Counted from the stretch's first letter, positions 19,666-28,607 are shown. The stretch is 64,000 nucleotides of DNA from Glycomyces paridis (GCF_004912155.1 NZ_STGX01000001.1:63757-127756), one strand, 5' to 3'. A program made the numbers and translations. The notes: a model not told the origin generated them from the letters alone.

Positions 19666-20259
19666 ATGCGACTGGTCGTCGGCATGACGGGCGCGACCGG
19701 AGCGGTGTTCGGCGTCCGCCTGCTCCAGGCGCTCCGCGACATCGAGGGCGTCGAGACGCACCTGGTCATGAGCCGCTGGGCGCGGACCACACTGCGCCTG
19801 GAGACCCCGTTCAGCGCCACCGAGGTCGCCGCGCTCGCCGACCACCACTGGGGCCCCGGCGAGCAGGCCGCGCCGATCTCCTCGGGGTCGTTCCGCACCG
19901 ACGGGATGATCATCGCGCCGTGCTCGATGAAGACCGTCGCCGCCGTGCGCACCGGTTACACCGAGGGCCTCATCGGGCGGGCCGCCGACGTGACCCTCAA
20001 GGAGCGCCGCCGCCTCGTCCTGCTCGCCCGCGAGAGCCCGCTCTCGGAGATCCACCTGGAGAACCTGCTGGCGCTCTCGCGCATGGGCGCGGTCGTGCTG
20101 CCGCCGGTGCCCGCCTTCTACAACCTGCCTGAGACCATCGACGACATCGTCGACCACGTCGTCGCCCGGACCCTCGACCAGTTCGGCCTGGAGAGCGCGA
20201 AGGCGAAGCGCTGGAAGGGCCTCGACGGGTCGACCGGGGCGGGCGCAGAAGAGGAGTAG
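19666..20259 (+). CDS. ubiX: UbiX-family flavin prenyltransferase
   Basis: The 197-residue protein has the UbiX N-terminal nucleotide-binding motif GMTGATGAVFGVRLL, the SSGSFRTDGMIIAPCSMKT segment and the RRLVLLARESPLSEIH loop, all diagnostic. UbiX makes prenylated FMN, the cofactor for UbiD decarboxylases. ATG at 19666 follows GAGGAG. No ubiD is in the window; the next gene is a small conserved-looking protein three bases downstream. In actinobacteria UbiX commonly serves menaquinone or aromatic-acid pathways; which one here is not shown. Confidence 0.92.
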   Translation: MRLVVGMTGATGAVFGVRLLQALRDIEGVETHLVMSRWARTTLRLETPFSATEVAALADHHWGPGEQAAPISSGSFRTDGMIIAPCSMKTVAAVRTGYTEGLIGRAADVTLKERRRLVLLARESPLSEIHLENLLALSRMGAVVLPPVPAFYNLPETIDDIVDHVVARTLDQFGLESAKAKRWKGLDGSTGAGAEEE

Positions 20260-20262
20260 CCG

Positions 20263-20514
20263 GTGGACACGCTGATGTGGGAGGCCAAGGCCGCCGAGGG
20301 CCGCGGCGCCGAACTGCTGCGGTGGGTGCTGGACGAGGGCGTGCGCGCCGTCGCCGACCCGGCCGTGCGCACCGAGGTCTTCATCGCGGGCGACCGCGTC
20401 GTCGTCATCGCCGTCGGCGAGGCCCCGGCCCGCCGCCTGCCCGACCCGCCCGAGGAGCTCGTGGAACGGGCCCCGCACGCCTGGCCGTTCACCCGAGTCA
20501 ACCTCGCGACCTGA
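20263..20514 (+). CDS. Small protein cotranscribed with ubiX
   Basis: The 83-residue soluble protein starts at GTG 20263, three bases after the ubiX stop, and must share its transcript. It has a predicted alpha/beta pattern (LLRWVLDEGVRAV, TEVFIAGDRVVVIAVG) and ends near PFTRVNLAT. The beta segment VFIAGDRVVVIAV suggests a compact ferredoxin-like fold. No family is recognised; a role with UbiX or its product is possible from position only. Confidence 0.65.
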   Translation: MDTLMWEAKAAEGRGAELLRWVLDEGVRAVADPAVRTEVFIAGDRVVVIAVGEAPARRLPDPPEELVERAPHAWPFTRVNLAT

Positions 20515-20611
20515 TCGAAACCGCCCCTGTCGGACCCGCCGGGCATCGTTGAATCGGGGGGTCCCCAGGTGTCCGTTTTGAAGGCAAGCGCCGAGAATAT
20601 AAGTATATGTA

Positions 20612-20652
20612 CGCTAATCGCCCGGGATGTGATGCGTCCCGGGCGATTAGCG
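20612..20652 (-). terminator. Strong intrinsic terminator of ugd
   Basis: A perfect 16-bp stem (20612-20627 with 20637-20652) with a 9-base loop lies eight bases beyond the ugd stop. On the minus strand it is followed by an AU-rich stretch (UACAUAUACUUAUAUU). Because it lies between converging genes, it may also stop rightward transcripts from ubiX. Confidence 0.88.
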
Positions 20653-20659
20653 TTCGTCG

Positions 20660-22054
20660 CTAGCGGCCGATGCCCTTGTAGGTCCAGCCGTGCTTGGTCC
20701 ACTGCGCGGGGTCGAAGGCGTTCATGCCGTCGAGGATGCGGCGCTCGGCGACCTGCTGGCCCAGCGCCTCGGGGTCGAGGGTGCGGAACTCCTCCCACGG
20801 GACCATCGCGCACACCACGTCGGCGCCCGCCACGGCCTCGGCGAGGGTCTTCACGAAGCTCAGCTCCGGCGCGGCCGACTTCGCGTTCTCCAGGCCCTCG
20901 GGGTCGTAGACGACCACGTCGGCGCGGCAGGCGCGCAGGCGCCGGGCGATCGCGAGCGCGGGGGAGTCGCGGATGTCGTCGGTGTCGGGCTTGAAGGTCG
21001 CGCCGAGGTAGGCGACGCGCACGCCCGACAGGTCGGGGCCGTTGGGCCCGGTGGGGCGCTCGGCGAGGTCGGCGACGTGGCGCACGACCTGGGAGCGGCG
21101 GCGGGTGTTGACCGCGTCGACCTCGTCGAGGAAGCGGAAGGACTCGCCGACGCCCAGTTCCCCCGCGCGCGCGGAGAGGGCGCGGATGTCCTTGGGCAGG
21201 CAGCCGCCGCCGAAGCCGATGCCGGCGCGCAGGAACTTGTTGCCGATGCGCTGGTCGTAGCCGATGGCCTTGGCGAGGTCGGCGACGTCGCCGCCGGTGA
21301 CCTCGCACAGGTCGGCCATGGCGTTGATGAAGGAGATCTTGGTCGACAGGAACGCGTTCGCGGCGACCTTGACGAGTTCGGCGGTGGCGAGGTCGGTCTC
21401 GACCACGGGGACCTCGCGGTCCTCGACGGCGGCGAGTTCGAGGATGCCGCGGTGGACGTCCTTGAGGAGGCGGGAGGCCCATTCGGACTGTGCGGCGTAG
21501 ACGATCCGGTTGGGGCGCAGGACGTCGTGCATCGCGTTCGACTCCTGGAGGAACTCCGGGCTCCAGCCGACCTCGACGCCCAGGCCCTCGGGGGTGTGGC
21601 GGTCGACGAGCTCCTGGACCCAGGAGGCGGTGCCGACAGGGACGGTGGACTTGCCGACGATGAGGACCTTGCGGGTGAGGTGCGCGGAGAGTTCGACGAC
21701 CGAGGACTCGATGTAGGAGAGGTCGGCGCCGTGCTCGCCCTGGCGCTGGGGGGTGCCGACGCAGATGAAGTGGACGTCGGCGAACTCGGCGACGTCCTTG
21801 ACGTCGGTGGTGAAGCGCAGGCGTCCGGTTTCGAGGTTCTTCTTGAGCAGTTCGGGGAGGCCGGGTTCGTGGATCGGGAGCACGCCGGAGGCGAAGGCCT
21901 CGATCTTGGCGGCGTCGACGTCGTACCCGATCACTTCGTACCCGAGCTCCGCGAAGCAGATCGCGTAGGTCGCCCCGAGGTAGCCGCATCCCAGGAAGGA
22001 GATGCGGGGCCGGGTGGTGGTGTTCTGCGAAGGGGTCTGGATCGCGTTGACCAT
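20660..22054 (-). CDS. ugd: UDP-glucose 6-dehydrogenase
   Basis: The 464-residue protein has a Rossmann domain (ISFLGCGYLGATYAI), the catalytic GFGGGCLPKD loop with Cys near residue 280, and the C-terminal VAYLGATFKPDTDDIRDSP motif. The GFGGGCLPKD form is that of UDP-glucose rather than UDP-HexNAc dehydrogenases. It should produce UDP-glucuronate for envelope polysaccharides. ATG at 22054 leaves 16 residues before the Rossmann strand. It is monocistronic, ends in a strong hairpin, and is one of three nucleotide-sugar dehydrogenases in the window. Confidence 0.9.
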   Translation of the reverse strand: MVNAIQTPSQNTTTRPRISFLGCGYLGATYAICFAELGYEVIGYDVDAAKIEAFASGVLPIHEPGLPELLKKNLETGRLRFTTDVKDVAEFADVHFICVGTPQRQGEHGADLSYIESSVVELSAHLTRKVLIVGKSTVPVGTASWVQELVDRHTPEGLGVEVGWSPEFLQESNAMHDVLRPNRIVYAAQSEWASRLLKDVHRGILELAAVEDREVPVVETDLATAELVKVAANAFLSTKISFINAMADLCEVTGGDVADLAKAIGYDQRIGNKFLRAGIGFGGGCLPKDIRALSARAGELGVGESFRFLDEVDAVNTRRRSQVVRHVADLAERPTGPNGPDLSGVRVAYLGATFKPDTDDIRDSPALAIARRLRACRADVVVYDPEGLENAKSAAPELSFVKTLAEAVAGADVVCAMVPWEEFRTLDPEALGQQVAERRILDGMNAFDPAQWTKHGWTYKGIGR

Positions 22055-22388
22055 CTGGTGCGTGCCCTGTCTGTGCTCGTCCGGAGGCGCCCCCGGTGCG
22101 GGGCGGCCTGGTTCGTGCGGGGCCGGTCCTGGTGCCCGGTCCGGTCCGTCGGCGCGCCGCCGTGTCCGTTCGGTCGGCCGTTCGCACGGCGGCCTCGAAT
22201 TGTACGTGAACACGGCTATGGCCTGCGCCATCGTATATTCAACTTCACGCATGAACGTCCTGTGACGTTGCGGCGAAACCGTGGAAAACTCACGGTGGCG
22301 CCGGTCACGAGGTGTGCGCGGGGTGGGTTACACTCGCCCTATCTTACCGACGAGTAACAACAGGATCGACTACAGCCGGGAGCCGCCG
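22055..22388. promoter_or_regulatory. Divergent intergenic region with candidate TetR-type operator
   Basis: These 334 bases separate ugd (minus) and the acyl-CoA dehydrogenase (plus). A short inverted repeat, TTAC at 22344-22347 and GTAA at 22354-22357, lies 45 bases before the dehydrogenase start. It resembles TetR-family half-sites that control fatty-acid genes. No firm promoter boxes were recognised, and no gene is credible here. Confidence 0.35.
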
Positions 22389-23555
22389 ATGTCCACCGGG
22401 TTCAGCCCTTACCGCCTGCCAGAAGAGTACGACGACATCCGCTCCGCGACCCGCGCCGTGTGCGACGCGGGGGTCGCGCCGGGCGCCGCGGAGGCCGACG
22501 CCGCCGCGGCCTTCCCCGAGCGGTCGTACGAGGCGCTGCGGTCGGCCGACCTCCACGCCCCGCACATCCCGGCCGAGTACGGCGGGGCGGGCATCGACGC
22601 GCTGGGCACCGCGATCGTCATCGAGGAGGTCGCCCGCGCGTGCGCCTCCTCCTCGCTCATCCCCGCGGTCAACAAGCTCGGCTCGCTGCCGCTGCTGCTG
22701 GACGCCTCAGAGGACCTCAAGCGGCGCTACCTGCCGCCGGTGGCCTCCGGCGAGGCGATGTTCTCCTACTGCCTCTCCGAGCCCGAGGCCGGCTCGGACG
22801 CCGCGTCCATGACCACGCGCGCCGTGCGCGACGGCGACGGCTGGGTCCTCGACGGCGTCAAGCGCTGGATCACCAACGCGGGCGTCAGCGAGTTCTACAC
22901 CGTGTTCGCCGTGACCGAGCCGGGCGCCGGCGCCAAGGGCATCTCGGCGTTCGTCGTCGAGAAGGGCGACGCGGGCGTCTCCTTCGGCAAGCCCGAGAAG
23001 AAGCTCGGCATCAAGGGCTCCCCGACCGCCGAGGTCTACCTCGACTCGGTGCGCCTGCCGGCGGGCCGCCTCATCGGCGAAGCGGGGCAGGGGTTCTCCC
23101 TCGCCATGCGCACCCTCGACCACACGCGCGTGACGATCGCCGCGCAGGCCCTCGGCATCGCCCAGGGCGCGCTCGACGCCGCGACCGCCTACGCGGCCGA
23201 GCGCGAGCAGTTCGGCCGCCCCATCGCCGCATTCCAGGGCGTCCAGTTCCTCCTCGCCGACGCCGCCATGAAGATCAGCGCCGCCCGCGAGCTCACCTAC
23301 GCCGCGGCCGCCAAGTCCGAGCGCGGCGACGCCGACCTCACCTACTTCGGCGCCGCCGCCAAGTGCTTCGCCTCCGACGCGGCCATGCAGATCACCACCG
23401 ACATGGTCCAGGTCCTCGGCGGCTACGGCTACACCCAGGACTTCCCGCTGGAGCGCATGATGCGCGACGCCAAGATCACCCAGATCTACGAGGGCACCAA
23501 CCAGGTGCAGCGGATCGTCATCGCGCGGGAGCTCCAGCGCGGCAAGGCGTTCTAA
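22389..23555 (+). CDS. Acyl-CoA dehydrogenase
   Basis: The 388-residue flavoenzyme has the family signatures CLSEPEAGSD (FAD-binding strand), KRWITNAG and, near the C-terminus, QVLGGYGYTQDFPLERMMRD. The catalytic Glu lies in QIYEGTNQVQR. Length and motifs fit short/branched-chain acyl-CoA dehydrogenases, which introduce a trans-2 double bond and pass electrons to ETF. ATG at 22389 follows GGGAG. It is monocistronic and ends in a bidirectional hairpin. Chain-length preference cannot be read from sequence here. Confidence 0.93.
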   Translation: MSTGFSPYRLPEEYDDIRSATRAVCDAGVAPGAAEADAAAAFPERSYEALRSADLHAPHIPAEYGGAGIDALGTAIVIEEVARACASSSLIPAVNKLGSLPLLLDASEDLKRRYLPPVASGEAMFSYCLSEPEAGSDAASMTTRAVRDGDGWVLDGVKRWITNAGVSEFYTVFAVTEPGAGAKGISAFVVEKGDAGVSFGKPEKKLGIKGSPTAEVYLDSVRLPAGRLIGEAGQGFSLAMRTLDHTRVTIAAQALGIAQGALDAATAYAAEREQFGRPIAAFQGVQFLLADAAMKISAARELTYAAAAKSERGDADLTYFGAAAKCFASDAAMQITTDMVQVLGGYGYTQDFPLERMMRDAKITQIYEGTNQVQRIVIARELQRGKAF

Positions 23556-23575
23556 GGCTTTACGGCAGGGAGCGC

Positions 23576-23608
23576 AGGGGCCCGGACCGCGAGGCGGTCC
23601 GGGCCCCT
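23576..23608. terminator. Bidirectional intrinsic terminator
   Basis: A perfect 15-bp stem (23576-23590 with 23594-23608) closes on the triloop GAG. It lies between the converging acyl-CoA dehydrogenase (ends 23555) and TauE-family (ends 23617) genes and can serve both. Confidence 0.82.
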
Positions 23609-23616
23609 CGTGCGTT

Positions 23617-24495
23617 TCAGGCCTCGGCTTCGACCGGTTCGGGGGCGCGGCGGCGGGGGCCGACGAGGACGAGCGCCCAGACGGCCGCGAGCGCGAGGTA
23701 CAGGGCGGTGACGGCGGGCCAGGGGAGGTCGAAGCCGCCCAGGAGGGTCCGCAGGTTCAAGGCGACCACGAGCATGCCGATGGTCGAGCCGAGCTTCGCG
23801 GTCGGGATGCGGCGGGTGAGCCAGGCCGCGAGCGGGGCGGCCGCCATGCCGCCGACGGCCATGCCGGCGACCAGGGGCCACAGCACGGTGAGCGTCTCGG
23901 GGGCGGCGAACCAGAAGCCGACGACGGCCGCGGTCGAGGCGAAGACCTGCGCGGTCGAGACCGAACCGACCACTTTGTACGGCTCCAGGCGCGAGGTCGC
24001 CAGCGTGATGGGCATGGTCACCGGGCCCCAGCCGCCGCCGCCGACCGCGGCGAGGAAGCCGCCGACGAGGCCGGTGGGGACGGCGAAGCCCGAGCGGACC
24101 GGCCCGGTGGCGGTGGCGCGGCCCTTCGCGAAGCGCCACACGATGACCGCGCCGAGGGCGATGAGGATCGCGCTGGTGACGGGCGTGGCCGCGTCGAGGC
24201 GGGTGAGCGAGACGAGCGCCCAGGCCCCCGCGAAGCCGCCGACGGCGCCGGGGATGCCCAGCCGCAGCGTGGTGGGCCAGTGGACGTTGCGCAGGCGGGT
24301 GTGCGCGACGGCGCTGACGGTGCCGGTGGCGATCGTCGCGACGTTCACCGAGGCGGAGGCCACCGCGGGGGCGATGCCGAGGCCGAGGAGGAACGTCATG
24401 GTGATGGTGCCGAAGCCCATGCCGAGGCTGCCGTCGACGAGCTGGGCGACGAAGCCCGCTGCGACGGCGGAGAGGATGGTGGTCGCGATCAGCAC
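23617..24495 (-). CDS. TauE/SafE-family membrane exporter
   Basis: The 292-residue protein has about eight hydrophobic segments in two similar halves, with a Gly-rich VDGSLGMGFG motif in the first half and VGGGGWGPVTMP in the second, as in the TauE/SafE/YfcA family. Members export sulfite, sulfonates or other small organic anions. GTG at 24495 follows GAGGGAG by seven bases. It appears monocistronic. Substrate is not predictable; in a phosphonate-making organism a role with other small acids cannot be excluded, but nothing links it to that cluster. Confidence 0.85.
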   Translation of the reverse strand: MLIATTILSAVAAGFVAQLVDGSLGMGFGTITMTFLLGLGIAPAVASASVNVATIATGTVSAVAHTRLRNVHWPTTLRLGIPGAVGGFAGAWALVSLTRLDAATPVTSAILIALGAVIVWRFAKGRATATGPVRSGFAVPTGLVGGFLAAVGGGGWGPVTMPITLATSRLEPYKVVGSVSTAQVFASTAAVVGFWFAAPETLTVLWPLVAGMAVGGMAAAPLAAWLTRRIPTAKLGSTIGMLVVALNLRTLLGGFDLPWPAVTALYLALAAVWALVLVGPRRRAPEPVEAEA

Positions 24496-24858
24496 GCGCG
24501 GCTCCCTCGGTTCTGGACGGCCCTCAAATACTCCACAAAATCAGTAGGAGTTGTCAACGTTGGTCCACGTTTCGGGACGCCGGGGCTTCCCGAAGGCGCC
24601 TCACATCATCGCGCGGGCGCGCCACCGGGCCCGTTCGGGAGGCCTCCGCCACCCGACCAGGGGCCGGATGCGCCCTTCGAGACGCGAGTCATAGCGTGGA
24701 CGGACAGACCCGGTTACGCTCGGCTCGCCTCGCACGGTTGGCGTGTCACCGAGCGTGGCCCGCCATTCACCTGGCACACTCTGGCCGCCGGCGACGGCGC
24801 CAGCCAATCCGGGAGCCTGCGCAGCACACAGGCAGCCTGAAATGCAGAGGAGCATTCG
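24496..24858. promoter_or_regulatory. Divergent intergenic region before mdh
   Basis: These 363 bases lie between the divergent TauE-family and mdh genes. A 9-base palindrome GTTGTCAAC is at 24550-24558 and the surrounding 24520-24580 is relatively AT-rich, as expected for a promoter zone. I see no convincing gene or clear promoter pair. Confidence 0.35.
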
Positions 24859-25809
24859 ATGGGTAAGAAGGTCACGGTCGTCGGCGCCGGTTTCTACGGC
24901 TCCACCACCGCCCAGCGCCTGGCCGAGTACGACGTCTTCGACGAGGTCGTGCTCACCGACATCGTCGAGGGCAAGCCCGAGGGCATCGCCCTCGACATGA
25001 ACCAGTCCCGCACCATCGAGGGCTTCGAGACGAAGGTCGTGGGCGCGACCACCGACGCCGACGGCGGCGGCTACGACAAGACCGCGGGCTCGGACGTCAT
25101 CGTCATCACCGCGGGCCTGCCCCGCAAGCCCGGCATGAGCCGCATGGACCTCCTGGAGGTCAACGCGAAGATCGTCCGCGGGGTCACCGAGAACCTCGTC
25201 AAGCACTCCCCGAACGCCGTCGTCATCGTCGTCTCCAACCCGCTCGACGAGATGACCGCGCTCGCGCAGCTCGCCTCCGGCTTCCCCAAGCACCGCGTGC
25301 TCGGCCAGGCCGGGATGCTCGACACGGCCCGCTTCACGAACTTCGTGGCCGAGGAGCTCCAGGTCCCCGTCGGGTCGGTGACCACCCTGACGCTCGGCTC
25401 GCACGGCGACACGATGGTGCCCGTGCCCTCGCAGTCCTCGGTCGACGGCAAGCCGCTCGCGGACCTCCTCCCGGCCGACAAGGTCGAGGAGCTCGTCACC
25501 AAGACCCGCAACGGCGGCGCCGAGATCGTCGCCCTGCTCAAGACCGGCTCGGCGTACTACGCGCCTTCGGCCGCCGCCGCCCGCATGGCCAAGGCCGTCG
25601 CGGAGGACTCCGGCGCGGTCATGCCCGTGTGCGCGTGGGTCGACGGCGAGTACGGCATCTCCGGCGTCTACCTGGGCGTCAACGCCCAGATCGGCGCCGA
25701 GGGCGTCAAGAAGGTCGTCGAGACGCCCCTCGACGAGACCGAGCTGGCGAACCTCAAGGAGGCCGCCGAGGCGGTCCGCGCCAAGCAGGCGGACGTCGCC
25801 GGGCTGTAG
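24859..25809 (+). CDS. mdh: Malate dehydrogenase (lactate-dehydrogenase-like)
   Basis: The 316-residue protein starts with the NAD-binding motif VTVVGAGFYGSTTAQRL and an acidic VLTDI at the end of beta-2. Catalytic residues are in place: the substrate-binding Arg pair (LPRKPGMSRMDLL), VVSNPLDEMT, MLDTARF, and the active His in GSHGDTMVPV. The two Arg residues in the mobile loop favour malate over lactate. It interconverts malate and oxaloacetate in the TCA cycle. ATG at 24859 follows GAGGAG. A two-tier hairpin ends the gene. Confidence 0.94.
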   Translation: MGKKVTVVGAGFYGSTTAQRLAEYDVFDEVVLTDIVEGKPEGIALDMNQSRTIEGFETKVVGATTDADGGGYDKTAGSDVIVITAGLPRKPGMSRMDLLEVNAKIVRGVTENLVKHSPNAVVIVVSNPLDEMTALAQLASGFPKHRVLGQAGMLDTARFTNFVAEELQVPVGSVTTLTLGSHGDTMVPVPSQSSVDGKPLADLLPADKVEELVTKTRNGGAEIVALLKTGSAYYAPSAAAARMAKAVAEDSGAVMPVCAWVDGEYGISGVYLGVNAQIGAEGVKKVVETPLDETELANLKEAAEAVRAKQADVAGL

Positions 25810-25820
25810 CAGCGTCTTCG

Positions 25821-25861
25821 GCGCCCGCGCCGCCCGCCGCACCGGCGGGCGACGCGGGCGC
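25821..25861 (+). terminator. Intrinsic terminator of mdh
   Basis: A two-tier hairpin has a 9-bp outer stem (25821-25829 with 25853-25861) and an 8-bp inner stem (25832-25839 with 25843-25850), separated by a 2x2 internal loop and closed by CAC. It lies 11 bases after the mdh stop and is followed by TTCGTCGTT. Confidence 0.75.
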
Positions 25862-25950
25862 TTCGTCGTTCCCCGGGCCAGGCGCGGGTCCGGTGCGGCC
25901 CCGGCCATATCGCTTCCGCGGCCGCCGGGGCGGTCGCTAGGCTTACGGCC

Positions 25951-26697
25951 GTGAGCGTCGTAGGGCAGCGCGATAACCGGGCGAAGCCGGACAGATGGAG
26001 GCCGTTCGTCGTGAGGCGGCCCCGCTCCTGGGCGCTCGAGATCGCCATGGTCGTCGCACTCGTCGCATGGACGGTGCCGCTGTTCTGGCCGAGCGCCCTG
26101 GTGCACTTCGACATCGCCGTGCGCGACGCCGCCGACGCCCACCGCACCGGCTTCACCCACCAGTTCGCGGTCCTCACCAACATGCTCGGTCAGGGCGGCG
26201 CGCTCGGCGGCGTCGCGCTCGGCATCGCCTCGATCATCGCCTGGCGCCGCCGCGACGTGCGCCCGCTCCTGGCGTTCGTCACCACCTACTTCATGGCCGG
26301 GGCGGTCCTGGTCATGAAGTACACGCTGCTGCGCGTCTACCCGCACTGGCCCGACATCTCCCAGCCGCCGTACGCCGACGCCGCCCAGGCGGTGCTCATG
26401 ACCTCGCTGGAGCCGGCCGGTGCGTACCCCTCGGGGCACGTGCTCAACGCCGTGGTCTGGTACGGGTTCATCGTGCTCATGGTCGGCCGGTCCTTCGCGC
26501 CGTGGGTCCGCGTCCTCTTCCTGACCCTGCCGCCGCTCATCGTCGCCTACTCCACGACCTACCTGGGCTTCCACTGGTTCAGCGACACCCCCGCGGGCCT
26601 GTTCATCGGCGTGGTCATCATCCGGATCGTCCAGCGCGTCCCCTGGGGCACAGTGGAGCTGCCACTGTGGCTGGAGCCCGAGCGGCGGTATCGGTAG
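25951..26697 (+). CDS. PAP2-superfamily membrane phosphatase
   Basis: The 248-residue protein has about five to six TM segments. The three phosphatase motifs are recognisable: a degenerate first motif KYTLLRVYP, the second PSGHVLN with the catalytic His, and the third YLGFHWFSD with the nucleophilic His. Bacterial relatives act outside the membrane on phosphatidic acid, PG-phosphate or undecaprenyl pyrophosphate. Recycling of the lipid carrier would suit a strain with so many polymer genes, but this is inference. GTG at 25951 is the first start; the ribosome binding site is weak. Confidence 0.85.
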   Translation: MSVVGQRDNRAKPDRWRPFVVRRPRSWALEIAMVVALVAWTVPLFWPSALVHFDIAVRDAADAHRTGFTHQFAVLTNMLGQGGALGGVALGIASIIAWRRRDVRPLLAFVTTYFMAGAVLVMKYTLLRVYPHWPDISQPPYADAAQAVLMTSLEPAGAYPSGHVLNAVVWYGFIVLMVGRSFAPWVRVLFLTLPPLIVAYSTTYLGFHWFSDTPAGLFIGVVIIRIVQRVPWGTVELPLWLEPERRYR

Positions 26698-26733
26698 GGC
26701 CGGAGCGGAAGTCCCGCGCGGTATCTTCGAGCC

Positions 26734-27978
26734 ATGCCCACTGCGCCCCGAGCACGGCCGCCCCTCAGACGACGCCTCGGCCTTCCCTCAGCGATCGCGA
26801 TCGGGCTCGCCTCCATGCTCGGCGCGGGCGTGTTCGTCGTCTGGGGCCCGGCGGCGCGCGCCGCCGGATCGGGCCCGGGCCTGCTCGCGGCCCTCGCGAT
26901 CGCCGCGTTCCTCGCCTACTGCAACGCCCGCTCCTCGGCCCGCCTCGCCGCCCTGTACCCGCAGGCCGGAGGCGCCTACGTGTACGGCACGCGGCTGCTC
27001 CACCCGGCCGCCGGGTTCGCCGCCGGCTGGGCGTTCACCGTCGGCAAGACCGCCTCGGGCGCGGCGATGGCCCTCACCCTCGGCGCCTACCTGCTGCCGT
27101 CCCATCCGAAGGCGCTCGCGGCGGCGGCCGTCGTCGCGTTCTGCGCCGTGAACCTGCTGGGCGTCAAGCGGACCGCGGTCGCCTCGGCGGTCTTCGCCGC
27201 CCTCACGCTCCTCGTGCTCGGCGCGGTCGTCACCGCCGGCCTGACCGGCCCGGTGGCCGCGCAGCCGCTGGGCCACACCCACCCGTGGGGGACGCTCACC
27301 GCCGCCGGGTTCATCTTCTTCGCCTTCGCCGGGTACGCGCGGATCGCCACGCTCGGCGAGGAGGTCGCGCGCCCGGCGTGGACCGTTCCGCGCGCGATCG
27401 CGATCGCCTTGGGCGCCACCGTGGCCGTGTACGCGCTGGTGGCGGTGACGGCGCTGAGCGTCCTGGGCGCCGGGACGCTCGCCGAGTCGACCGCGCCGCT
27501 CGCCGACCTCGCCGGGGCGAGCGCCCCGGCGCTGCTGCCGCTGGTGTCGATCGGCGCGGGCGTCGCGGTCGCGGGCGTGCTGCTGACGCTCTTGGCCGGG
27601 ATCGGCCGCACCGTCCTGGCGATGGCCCGCGACGGGCGCCTGCCCCGGCCGCTCGCGGCCGTGTCCGGGCGCTTCGGCGTCCCGTGGGCCGCCGAGGTCG
27701 CCGCGAGCGCCCTCGTCCTGCTCCTGGTGTCCGCCTTCGACTTGACGGGTGCGATCGGGTTCTCGAGCTTCTGCGTGCTCGTCTACTACGCGGTGGCGAA
27801 CGCCTCGGCGGTCACCCTCGACCGGCGTGCCCCCCTGCCGTGGATCGGCCTCGGCGGCTGCCTCCTGGTGGCCGCGAGCCTGCCTCCGGCATCGGTCCTC
27901 GGCGGCCTCGCGGTCCTCGCCGCGGGAGGGGCCTGGTTCGCCTTCACCGAGCGCCGGGGCAGGCCGGCGGCGGGTTAG
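26734..27978 (+). CDS. APC-superfamily amino acid permease
   Basis: The 414-residue protein has 11-12 hydrophobic segments and the APC TM1 motif AIGLASMLGAGVFV, followed by YPQAGGAYVYG and the TM6-region IFFAFAGYARIATLGEEV. It should carry an amino acid or amine across the membrane by proton coupling or exchange. Length is slightly below the usual 430-480. Start ATG 26734 has a weak ribosome binding site. The 3' end runs into a 59-bp tandem repeat. Substrate is unknown. Confidence 0.85.
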   Translation: MPTAPRARPPLRRRLGLPSAIAIGLASMLGAGVFVVWGPAARAAGSGPGLLAALAIAAFLAYCNARSSARLAALYPQAGGAYVYGTRLLHPAAGFAAGWAFTVGKTASGAAMALTLGAYLLPSHPKALAAAAVVAFCAVNLLGVKRTAVASAVFAALTLLVLGAVVTAGLTGPVAAQPLGHTHPWGTLTAAGFIFFAFAGYARIATLGEEVARPAWTVPRAIAIALGATVAVYALVAVTALSVLGAGTLAESTAPLADLAGASAPALLPLVSIGAGVAVAGVLLTLLAGIGRTVLAMARDGRLPRPLAAVSGRFGVPWAAEVAASALVLLLVSAFDLTGAIGFSSFCVLVYYAVANASAVTLDRRAPLPWIGLGGCLLVAASLPPASVLGGLAVLAAGGAWFAFTERRGRPAAG

Positions 27979-28140
27979 CGGCGGGCCGGGGTCGCGGCGG
28001 GCCGGCGCCGCAACGGGTCGGCGACGGGTCAGGGGCCGACGGTCGCGGCGGGGCCTCCGACCGGCGCCGCAACGGGTCGGCACCGGGCGAGGAGTCGACG
28101 GTCACGGCGGGGCCCTCGTCCAGCGCCGCAACGGGTCGGC
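27951..28140. repeat. 59-bp tandem repeat array
   Basis: The 18-base core GCGCCGCAACGGGTCGGC occurs at 28005-28022, 28064-28081 and 28123-28140, exactly 59 bases apart each time. The intervening sequence is also similar (for example ACGGTCGCGGCGGGGCC and ACGGTCACGGCGGGGCC). A degraded earlier unit begins in the permease 3' end near 27951. It is a minisatellite-like array in a convergent intergenic region. Confidence 0.85.
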
Positions 28141-28184
28141 ACCAAAGCGGCGGTCGTGCAGCGCCGCCGCGCCCGCCGAGGTCC

Positions 28185-28568
28185 CTAGCGGGCCGCGCGC
28201 CGCTCGTCGCGGGCGGCGCGCAGGCGCCGCACGACCGCGGGCTGCTGGGCGGCGGCCTCGGGGTGGTCGATGAGGCGGGCGAGGTGCTGGTAGTACCGCT
28301 CGGGGGTGAGCTCGAGCTCGTCGCTGATCGCCTGGGTCTTCGCGCCCGGCGCCCGCCACCAGCGGGCCTCGAACGCGAGGACGCGCGACTCCATCGCCGA
28401 GAGCTTGTCCTCCGGCTCCCTGGCGCGGGTGCGCGGCTGCTGGGGCGGCGCCTCCCGTCCGGGACGGGAGGCCTCCGAGGGCGCGCGCCCGGGGCGGGGC
28501 GCGGCCGGGTGCTCGTCCTCCCGGTGCGTGCGCGGCGTCGGTCCGGCGGGGCGTTGTCCGGGAGGCAT
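28185..28568 (-). CDS. DUF3263 domain protein
   Basis: The 127-residue protein has a disordered, Pro/Arg-rich N-terminal half and a C-terminal DUF3263 domain of about 65 residues. Its hallmarks are VLAFEARWWRAPGAKTQAI, the segment ELTPERYYQHLARLID and a terminal RRLRAARDERRAAR. The domain is actinobacterial and looks like a helix-turn-helix fold, suggesting DNA binding, though its function is not established. ATG at 28568 follows AAGGAG by seven bases. A HAD phosphatase gene precedes it by 39 bases on the same strand. Confidence 0.85.
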   Translation of the reverse strand: MPPGQRPAGPTPRTHREDEHPAAPRPGRAPSEASRPGREAPPQQPRTRAREPEDKLSAMESRVLAFEARWWRAPGAKTQAISDELELTPERYYQHLARLIDHPEAAAQQPAVVRRLRAARDERRAAR

Positions 28569-28607
28569 GGGGTGCTCCTTACTCGCGGCTGCGGGTGGTC
28601 GCCGCTG

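Noticed and set aside
23617..24495. TauE/SafE exporter as part of the phosphonate system
   Set aside because: It lies 19 kb away, is monocistronic, and no sequence feature links it to phosphonates.
27951..28140. Regularly spaced repeats as a CRISPR array
   Set aside because: The 59-base units are repeated through the spacers as well, so the spacers are not unique, the core is only 18 bases, and no cas gene is present.
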